From the NCBI GenBank assembly GCA_003133245.1, contig PKWM01000051.1:1-35097 (forward strand): a stretch of DNA of 35,097 nucleotides. The letters are read 5' to 3'. Source of the stretch: Rhodoferax sp. (lineage in GTDB: Bacteria; Pseudomonadota; Gammaproteobacteria; Burkholderiales; Burkholderiaceae_C). Position 1 is the stretch's first letter. Each line of letters opens with the position of its first letter. This document shows positions 1 through 5,785 of this stretch, one piece after another. The notes under the pieces were generated by a model, which saw nothing but the letters and a program-made list of their open reading frames with translations, was not told the DNA's origin and made no database searches. A program made the translations under genes and the position numbers.

Positions 1-81
1 AAACGTTGGGACACTACTGATCCAATAAGAAAACAAAACGGTATTGATAAACACCGCTCTGCTCCGAAATGACCCCCGAGT

Positions 82-1788
82 TTAGACCGCCTTGACGGAA
101 ATCGCGGTGTTGCTTTTTGTATCGGTGAGGTGGATGGCGCAGGCAATACAGGGGTCGAAGGAGTGAATGGTGCGCAGCACTTCCAGTGGCTTCTCAACGT
201 CGGCAATCGGGGTGCCCATCAACGAGGCTTCATACGGCCCCGGCTCGTCTTTTTCGTTCCTGGGGCAGGCATTCCAGGTCGAGGGCACGACGCACTGGTA
301 GTTTTTGATCTTGCCGTTGTCGATGACCACCCAGTGCGACAGCGCACCGCGCGGTGCCTCGTGAAAGCCCACGCCCATGACTTCGTCCTTGGGAAACACC
401 GGCTTGTTAAAGGTGGTGAGATCGCCCTTGCCCATGTTGGTCAGCAAGGCGGTCCATTGATCCGTCAGCATATCGACGTTCATACAGCAGGTGACGGCGC
501 GCGCCGCGTGACGACCGATGGTGGAATGCATCGCTTCCAGACCAATCTTGGTTTTGGCCAGTGCAGATACCGTTTCGAGCGCAGCTGTAGCGTACTTGGT
601 GGTGGGCGCATGACCGGCCGCCAAGCCGTTCAAAACCCGTGCCAGCGGGCCGACTTGGGCCACCTTGCCGTAAAACGTCGGGGACTTCATCCAGGAATAC
701 TTGGCATCATCTTTGAAGTCTGTGTAGTTCGGCGCGGTTTCGCCCTTGTAGGGATGCAAGGCACCGGCTTTGTCGTAGTTGTACCAGGAGTGCTTGACCG
801 ACTCTTCGACGCCTTTGATCCAGTACTCATCATTGAACGACGAAATCGGTTTGCGTTTGGCCAGATCACCGCCTTCAATGAAACCACCGGGGAAGGCAAA
901 CTGCGTGCCCTTGGTATCCAGCGGAATATCTGGCACCGACAGGTAATTGGTGACACCCTTGCCGATTTGCGTCCACTCCGGGTAGAAAGCGCCGACGGCT
1001 GCCACATCGATCAGATAGACATTCTTGACGAAGTCGGCCAGCCCATCGATCCAGCCCTTGATCGCCAACAGGCGTTCCACCGTCAACACCGCCTGCGAGT
1101 CGGTGGCCAGCGGATTGGAGACGCCGCCGACTGCCACATTCTGTATGTGTGGTGTCTTGGAGCCGAGAATGGAAACAATCTTGTTGGCATGGCGCTGAAT
1201 TTCGAGGGCTTGCAGGTAGTGCGCCACCGCCATCAAGTTGACCTCGGGCGAGAGCTTCATCGCCGGATGACCCCAGTAGCCGTTGGTGAAGATACCGAGT
1301 TGCCCGCCGTCGACAAAATGCTTGAGCCGCTCATGCACGCGGCGCATTTCGTGTTTGCTGTTGAGGTGCCAGGATGAAAGGCTTTCTCCCAGAATGGAGG
1401 TTTTGTCGGGATCGGCTTTGAGTGCCGAAGTCACATCAACCCAGTCAAGTGCTGATAGATGGTAAAAGTGAACGATGGCGTCATGTACCGAGTGCGCCAG
1501 AATGATGAGATTGCGGATGTGTTGCGCGTTGAGCGGAATCTCCATCTTCAACGCGTTTTCAACCGCGCGCACCGAGGTGATGGCATGCACCGTGGTGCAG
1601 ACGCCGCAGATGCGCTGGGTAATGGCCCAGGCGTCGCGCGGGTCACGCCCGAGCAGGATGAGTTCCACGCCACGCCACATCTGGCCCGACGACCAGGCCT
1701 TCTGCACCTTGCCGCCATCAATATCGACATCGATGCGCAGGTGGCCTTCGATGCGGGTAATCGGATCAATCGTGATGCGTTTTGACAT
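82..1788 (-). CDS. hybC: [NiFe] hydrogenase 2 large (catalytic) subunit HybC
   Basis: The catalytic subunit carries the Ni-Fe(CN)2CO site and oxidises H2 at the periplasmic face of the membrane. At 568 aa it has normal family length. Both metal-binding motifs are visible: RICGVCTTVH (Cys61, Cys64) near the N-terminus and DPCIACAIH (Cys547, Cys550, His553) near the C-terminus. After His553 there is a 15-residue tail, as expected for the peptide removed by a HybD-type maturation protease once nickel is inserted; no such protease gene is in the window. The start has a GGAGAT ribosome site about 6 nt upstream. It is the last gene of hybO-hybA-hybB-hybC, separated from hybB by 94 bp that contain a palindromic repeat. 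There is no Tat signal here; the subunit is presumably exported together with HybO, as known for the family. Positions 1-81 downstream show no gene. Confidence 0.95.
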   Translation of the reverse strand: MSKRITIDPITRIEGHLRIDVDIDGGKVQKAWSSGQMWRGVELILLGRDPRDAWAITQRICGVCTTVHAITSVRAVENALKMEIPLNAQHIRNLIILAHSVHDAIVHFYHLSALDWVDVTSALKADPDKTSILGESLSSWHLNSKHEMRRVHERLKHFVDGGQLGIFTNGYWGHPAMKLSPEVNLMAVAHYLQALEIQRHANKIVSILGSKTPHIQNVAVGGVSNPLATDSQAVLTVERLLAIKGWIDGLADFVKNVYLIDVAAVGAFYPEWTQIGKGVTNYLSVPDIPLDTKGTQFAFPGGFIEGGDLAKRKPISSFNDEYWIKGVEESVKHSWYNYDKAGALHPYKGETAPNYTDFKDDAKYSWMKSPTFYGKVAQVGPLARVLNGLAAGHAPTTKYATAALETVSALAKTKIGLEAMHSTIGRHAARAVTCCMNVDMLTDQWTALLTNMGKGDLTTFNKPVFPKDEVMGVGFHEAPRGALSHWVVIDNGKIKNYQCVVPSTWNACPRNEKDEPGPYEASLMGTPIADVEKPLEVLRTIHSFDPCIACAIHLTDTKSNTAISVKAV

Positions 1789-1832
1789 TTTCTATCTCCA
1801 GGATAATTCTAAATTTCGATTCTTGGAATCTC

Positions 1833-1882
1833 GCGGGACAGACCGCAGTTACACAAAGTGAACCAGCTCTGTCCTCGACTGA
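1833..1882. repeat. 50-bp palindromic repeat, copy A (hybC-hybB gap)
   Basis: This block begins gcgggacaga and ends with actga directly against the hybB stop codon. It matches 46 of 50 positions of a block at 26291-26340 between dnaN and gyrB. The outer parts are complementary (GGGACAGA at the left, TCTGTCCT at the right), and the inner part has a second weak dyad (gttacac / gtgaac), so it can fold into a hairpin. It is transcribed inside the hyb operon. I know no named family for it; it behaves like a REP-type intergenic element. Confidence 0.7.
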
Positions 1883-3049
1883 CTAAATTGCTTGAGCCTC
1901 TTCCCGTGGCAACACCGGGAAACGCCGCGTGATGATGATGTAGCCGAGCACTTCGATGGCAAACATTCCAACTGTGACCATGACTTCGGTCAGTGAGGGG
2001 AAATAGGTCCAGCCTGAACCGGTGAAATGCCCGTAGCCAATCAGGAAGCCATTGAGCCGAAGCAGGATGCCGCCCAACATGATGGCGATGCCTGCCAGGA
2101 ACAAGCGCGCCGGATTGCGCCGTGCCACGACATTGCCGATCAGCAAGAAGGGGGCGATAAAGCAGAGGTTTTCCACCCAAAAGGCCAGCGCGACGAGGCT
2201 CGGTTTGAAGGCTTCGACCAGTGCGCCACGAATAACCAGATCGCCAAAACGCAGCACCAGATAGACCGCCAGAACTCCGAGCATGATTTTCGACATCGGG
2301 TTCAGCAGATGCATCTCTATCTTGCGGCGGTAACTCGCGGCGGCGACGCAGGATTCAAACAGGACCACACCGTAACCGATGATGATGGCGGTAAGCAGGT
2401 AAATCAGAGGCACCAGCGGCGTCTGCCAGAGCGGGTTCACCTGCCCGCCCATCACCACCAGCATGGTGCCCAGCGAGGCCTGGTGCATCATCGGCAGAAC
2501 AACACCCAGTGCGATGAAGAAGAAAAGCATCTTGTTGAGCTTATTCTTGACGTCGCGCATTCCGAGTTTTTCCAGAAAGACCGGCGAAAACTCGATCCAC
2601 ATAACAAAGATGTAAAGCGTGACGCAGGCGGCCACTTCAAACATCACCGAATTGGCATTGATATAACCGGGCCAGAAAATGTGCCAGAAATTCCACCAGC
2701 GGCCAAGGTCAACGAAGATCCCGCCACCGGCCAGTGTGTAACCGAAAAGACTGGCCAACAGCGCGGGCCGCACCAGTGGGTGGTACTGCCCTTTGTTGAA
2801 AATATAAACCAGTAAGGCCACCGAGAAACCGCCGCAGGCCAGTGCCGAGCCGATCATCACATCGACCACGACCCAGATACCCCAGGAGTAGCCGTCATTG
2901 ATGTTGGCCACCGTGCTCAAACCAAAAACGAAGCGCACCAGCAGGATGGTCACCATGATGGCGATGAGGACGCCACAAACCAGAGTCACCGCATTGATCA
3001 GGCTACCGCCAACAGGTGCCGGTTTTGAATGTTGTTGAGTCATGGTCAT
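1883..3049 (-). CDS. hybB: Hydrogenase 2 integral membrane subunit HybB (NrfD/PsrC family)
   Basis: A polytopic membrane protein of 388 aa with about ten hydrophobic helices along its whole length, typical of the NrfD/PsrC family. In E. coli hydrogenase 2, HybB links the periplasmic HybA ferredoxin to the quinone pool and contributes to proton coupling; the same role is inferred here. The N-terminal 15 residues are hydrophilic and are followed by the first helix around residues 18-42. The start codon overlaps the end of hybA by 4 bp (ATGA type), which supports translational coupling. Downstream, the stop codon touches the palindromic repeat at 1833-1882. The presence of HybB rather than a cytochrome b (HoxZ/HyaC) marks this as the Hyb-type complex and not a Knallgas membrane-bound hydrogenase. 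Confidence 0.93.
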   Translation of the reverse strand: MTMTQQHSKPAPVGGSLINAVTLVCGVLIAIMVTILLVRFVFGLSTVANINDGYSWGIWVVVDVMIGSALACGGFSVALLVYIFNKGQYHPLVRPALLASLFGYTLAGGGIFVDLGRWWNFWHIFWPGYINANSVMFEVAACVTLYIFVMWIEFSPVFLEKLGMRDVKNKLNKMLFFFIALGVVLPMMHQASLGTMLVVMGGQVNPLWQTPLVPLIYLLTAIIIGYGVVLFESCVAAASYRRKIEMHLLNPMSKIMLGVLAVYLVLRFGDLVIRGALVEAFKPSLVALAFWVENLCFIAPFLLIGNVVARRNPARLFLAGIAIMLGGILLRLNGFLIGYGHFTGSGWTYFPSLTEVMVTVGMFAIEVLGYIIITRRFPVLPREEAQAI

Positions 3050-4041
3050 TTCCCCCCCGTTCCATGGGCCATTGCATCATCATCTTCGGCGTCATGGACG
3101 TTTTTCTTGGCGATGAAACTGAGTGCACCGAGTACGACCAGCGGCATGATCAGGCCACCGTAAAGCGTATGCTGGATTGTTTCGGATGTCGCGGCCGATG
3201 ATTTGGTTGGCAGGTCGGGCATGCCAACCTTGACAAAGTTGACGGCAGAGAGTTTTAGCACCTGGGTGCCGCCATACTCTTTTTCGCCATACACGTGCTG
3301 CAGGTAGTTGGCAACTGGTGCTTCATAACTCTGATCGAGGCCGCCGATCTTGCCGCGCGGATAGCGCGTCACGCTGCCAGGTTTGAGCGCAATGCGCCGC
3401 TTGGCTTCGACCAACAAATCAGCGCTCCTGCCATAGAGTGTGGCTCCGGTCGGACAAACCTCTGCACAGGCAGAATAATGCCCGTCCTTGGTGCGATGAC
3501 GACATAGCTCGCACTTGCCGATCTTGCCGGTCGGCGAGTCGTATTGGTATTTGGGGATGCCAAATGGGCAGGCCACCACGCAATAGCGGCAACCCACGCA
3601 GGCATCGGGGTTGTAGGCGACGACGCCGGTGACAGGATCCTTGGTCATGGCCGAGACCGGACAGGCCGACACACAAGACGGATCGGCGCAATGCATACAA
3701 GAAGTCTGCATGAAGGCATAGCCGTCCACCTCCGCATCCTTCGTCTTGACGGTGCCATTGCGGTACATCTTGATCAGATTGAAGGTATAGGCCGAAGTAT
3801 CGAGCGGCGCGTCCCACAGACGATCCGCGGTAGAAAACTCTGGCGGCAGACTGTTGGCCTCCTTGCACGCGCTCAGACAGGCCTTGCAACCGACGCAAAG
3901 AGTGGCGTCGTACAGCAGACCCAGTGCATCAGGTGGACGGCTGTAGGTTTCACGCGCACACGCCGGTGGCGCGATCGCCGCCGTGGTGATGGCGGCACCC
4001 CCGGCCAGAACCCCTTTTAAAAAGTGACGACGGCTGTCCAT
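3046..4041 (-). CDS. hybA: Hydrogenase 2 ferredoxin-like subunit HybA
   Basis: A 331-aa exported iron-sulfur protein that passes electrons from the small subunit to HybB. The N-terminus has a twin-arginine signal (SRRHFLKG, residues 3-10) and a hydrophobic stretch ending in PACA around residue 29. Four cysteine groups follow: CVGCKACLSAC (about 49-59), CMHC...CVSACP, CVGCRYCVVACP and CELC...CAEVCP, enough for four [4Fe-4S] clusters as in the DmsB/HybA family. A hydrophobic segment near the C-terminus (after TLYGG) fits the membrane anchor known for HybA. The start lies 2 bp after the hybO stop, and the end overlaps hybB, so the operon is tightly coupled. Confidence 0.94.
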   Translation of the reverse strand: MDSRRHFLKGVLAGGAAITTAAIAPPACARETYSRPPDALGLLYDATLCVGCKACLSACKEANSLPPEFSTADRLWDAPLDTSAYTFNLIKMYRNGTVKTKDAEVDGYAFMQTSCMHCADPSCVSACPVSAMTKDPVTGVVAYNPDACVGCRYCVVACPFGIPKYQYDSPTGKIGKCELCRHRTKDGHYSACAEVCPTGATLYGRSADLLVEAKRRIALKPGSVTRYPRGKIGGLDQSYEAPVANYLQHVYGEKEYGGTQVLKLSAVNFVKVGMPDLPTKSSAATSETIQHTLYGGLIMPLVVLGALSFIAKKNVHDAEDDDAMAHGTGGK

Positions 4042-4043
4042 GA

Positions 4044-5225
4044 TTACACCTGCGCCGGGTCTTTGGACTTGCCTTCAGCTTTGGCGCGCTCGGCTTCCTC
4101 GGCCGCATGTGATAAACCCAGATTGCGCGTCAGCATTACAGCAGCTCCTGCGGTGGCTCCCGCCAGCGCCGCCAGCGCGGCGGCTGAGGCGAAAGAAGCA
4201 CCCTTGCCCTGCTCTTCGACAATCCGTGCGTACTGTAATGGTGGCGTGACATTGCGCATTGTTGCGACCTGAAAAATTGGCTTGGTAAAGCCAACCCCTT
4301 TTTCAGTGCAGCCGATGCACGGGTGGCCACAGCCGACCGGCCAGTTGTTCTCGCCCACATCACCAAACCCTATCGCCGGGCAGTTGGCATAGGTTTCCGG
4401 CCCCTTGCAACCGAGCTTGTACAGGCAGTAGCCCTTGCGGTGCCCCTCATCGCCAAACTGCATGGCAAAACGACCGGCATCAAAGTGCGCGCGTCGTTCG
4501 CAGTTTTCATGAATCAAGCGCGAATAAGCAAATTTTGGCCGTCCCAATTTGTCCACCTCGGGCAGCTTGCCAAAGGTCAAAAAGTGCACCACGGTGGCCA
4601 GAAAGTTATACGGGTTGGGTGGGCAGCCGGGAATCGTCACCACCGGTTTACCCAATACTTCGGCCACGCTGGAGGCACCGGTGGGATTGGGTCCGGTGGA
4701 AGGCATGCCGCCCCAGGAAGCACAGGAGCCGATGGCAATCACTGCGGCGGCATCGGCGGCGCATTCCTTGACCAGATCAATCGCCGTGTGGCCACCGATC
4801 TTGCAGTAAATACCGTTGTCCTTGACCGGAATGGCGCCCTCGACTACCAACACATATTTGCCTTTGTTGGCCTTCATGGCGTCTTTGCGCGCGGCCTCGG
4901 CCTGGTGGCCGGCAGCAGCCATCAAAGTTTCATGGTAGTCCAGAGAAATGACATCGAGAATCAACTTCTCCAGCGTCGGATGCTCGGCCCGCAGGAGCGA
5001 CTCGGTGCAACCGGTGCATTCCTGGAAGTGCAGCCAGATGACCGAAGGCCGCTTGGCGGTCTCTATTGCTTTGGCGACCGCCGCATCGGCACCCTTGGGC
5101 AACCCCAAGGTGACCGCCAGCGTGGCGCAAAACTGCAAATAGTCGCGCCGCGACATGCCCAAGCGCTGCTCGATGCCATGCAAGGCATCGCAGCTCATGT
5201 TAAAAATATCGTTCGTGTCGCCCAT
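4044..5225 (-). CDS. hybO: [NiFe] hydrogenase 2 small subunit HybO
   Basis: The small subunit, 393 aa, carries the iron-sulfur relay from the active site. It starts with a long twin-arginine signal (SRRDYLQFC, residues 25-33), which should direct export of the HybO-HybC pair. The proximal cluster motif is ECTGCTES (Cys70, Cys73), the standard form; the extra cysteines of oxygen-tolerant hydrogenases (CTCC type) are absent. Other conserved blocks seen are GSCASWGG, PGCPPNP, the H..C ligands in LIHENCERR, and GHPCIGC. A hydrophobic helix at about residues 347-370 anchors it to the membrane. The start has GAGGAG 7 nt upstream. The gene is first in the operon, behind a sigma-54-type promoter. The sequence closely resembles E. 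coli HybO as I remember it. Confidence 0.95.
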   Translation of the reverse strand: MGDTNDIFNMSCDALHGIEQRLGMSRRDYLQFCATLAVTLGLPKGADAAVAKAIETAKRPSVIWLHFQECTGCTESLLRAEHPTLEKLILDVISLDYHETLMAAAGHQAEAARKDAMKANKGKYVLVVEGAIPVKDNGIYCKIGGHTAIDLVKECAADAAAVIAIGSCASWGGMPSTGPNPTGASSVAEVLGKPVVTIPGCPPNPYNFLATVVHFLTFGKLPEVDKLGRPKFAYSRLIHENCERRAHFDAGRFAMQFGDEGHRKGYCLYKLGCKGPETYANCPAIGFGDVGENNWPVGCGHPCIGCTEKGVGFTKPIFQVATMRNVTPPLQYARIVEEQGKGASFASAAALAALAGATAGAAVMLTRNLGLSHAAEEAERAKAEGKSKDPAQV

Positions 5226-5277
5226 GTCTGGTCTCCTCGTAAAGTTTGGTCATGCCAGGCCAATCAAGAGGATTAAC

Positions 5278-5293
5278 GCAATTTATGGGCCAA
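5278..5293 (-). promoter_or_regulatory. Sigma-54 (-24/-12) promoter of the hyb operon
   Basis: On the minus strand this reads TTGGCCCATAAATTGC. The GG and GC doublets are exactly 10 nt apart, and TTGGC and TTGC match the RpoN consensus; the middle of the -24 element deviates (CCCA where CACG is expected). The predicted start of transcription is near 5266, giving a leader of about 40 nt with GAGGAG at its end. Membrane-bound hydrogenase operons of Cupriavidus are known to use RpoN with the activator HoxA, so the assignment fits the gene it serves. No activator gene is in the window. Confidence 0.6.
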
Positions 5294-5404
5294 CTGAAAA
5301 CGGCCTGTTTTCGATCAAAAACCAAGGGTTTACCCGAGTTTTTTAGCTCGTAAAAACATTCCATGTGGTTAGTAATTAAACAACTGTATAACCAGCCAAA
5401 GTTT

Positions 5405-5436
5405 CCATTGAATGGACACTGCTCCTCATGAGGGGC
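5405..5436. promoter_or_regulatory. Two dyads upstream of hyb promoter, possible activator sites
   Basis: An 11-bp perfect palindrome (CCATTGAATGG, 5405-5415) and a 16-bp near-palindrome (GCTCCTCATGAGGGGC, 5421-5436) lie about 140-170 bp upstream of the predicted sigma-54 start, the usual distance for enhancer sites of an NtrC/HoxA-type activator. They are also just upstream of the nikR-like start, so they could serve that gene instead. The role is inferred from position only. The rest of 5294-5465 shows nothing I recognise. Confidence 0.25.
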
Positions 5437-5465
5437 AATTCAATTTCAACTCTTGTTGGGACACC

Positions 5466-5570
5466 ATGGAACGAATCACAATTCCAATTGGCACGGCCTT
5501 GGCCGCCGAGTTCGACCAACTGATTGCGATTGGTTTTTTCTGGTGGACCGAAGGAGGATCGAACTCCTGA
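5466..5570 (+). pseudogene. nikR-like N-terminal fragment, truncated at tRNA-Ala
   Basis: The reading frame from ATG at 5466 begins MERITIPIGTALAAEFDQLI and stops after 34 codons at 5570. The first ~21 residues look like the DNA-binding ribbon of NikR, the nickel-responsive repressor (family pattern MxRxTIxLD...L...FD.LI...GY). After residue ~23 the similarity ends, where NikR should continue with the NRSEA helix and its metal-binding domain. From 5541 on, the frame reads through the 3' half of a tRNA gene on the other strand, so the protein cannot be a working NikR. It is divergent from the Ni-dependent hydrogenase operon, which makes a nickel regulator plausible. The match is short, and another ribbon-helix-helix protein is possible. 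Confidence 0.5.
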
Positions 5571-5616
5571 CCTCTGCATTGCGAACGCAGCGCTCTCCCA
5601 TCTGAGCTACCGGCCC
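5541..5616 (-). tRNA. tRNA-Ala (anticodon CGC)
   Basis: The minus strand folds into a complete 76-nt cloverleaf with encoded CCA. The acceptor stem is GGGCCGG paired with TCGGTCC (two G-T wobbles) with discriminator A. The D arm is GCTC...GAGC. The anticodon stem-loop is CTGCG-TTCGCAA-TGCAG, placing CGC at positions 34-36 (reads GCG). The T arm is AGGAG-TTCGATC-CTCCT. Its 3' end at 5541 faces the hydrogenase block, the side on which integrating elements normally join a tRNA gene. The nikR-like fragment runs into it from the other strand. Confidence 0.93.
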
Positions 5617-5632
5617 CACGAACTACCGTCTG

Positions 5633-5736
5633 ATTCCATTTCCAGTTCAAAGCGATATGTCGTTGCACCTCCTGGCCGCACCTGAAGTGCTGTCTGCGTC
5701 GGTGCGCCTAATCTCGCATTGAACTGGAAACGGAAT
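5633..5736. repeat. 104-bp inverted-repeat element between tRNA-Ala and glnE
   Basis: The outer arms (5633-5654 and 5715-5736) are 22 nt each and complementary at 20 positions; the left arm contains tttccagttcaa. The 60-nt centre contains further partial symmetry (cgcacc / ggtgcg). It could form a long hairpin at the 3' end of glnE, but no T-run follows either arm, so it is not a classic terminator. It may be a MITE-like or REP-like element. No coding capacity was seen. Confidence 0.6.
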
Positions 5737-5785
5737 AAGGTGCAGACTTTAACCGATTTCAACCGGTCTCGAAACTCACTCATTT

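Noticed and set aside
130..1377. Long open frame (415 codons) on the plus strand opposite hybC
   Set aside because: It lies wholly inside hybC, has no family-like motifs and reflects codon bias of the real gene.
4323..5276. Open frame of 317 codons opposite hybO
   Set aside because: It is a shadow of hybO; it also covers the hyb leader and has no recognisable domains.
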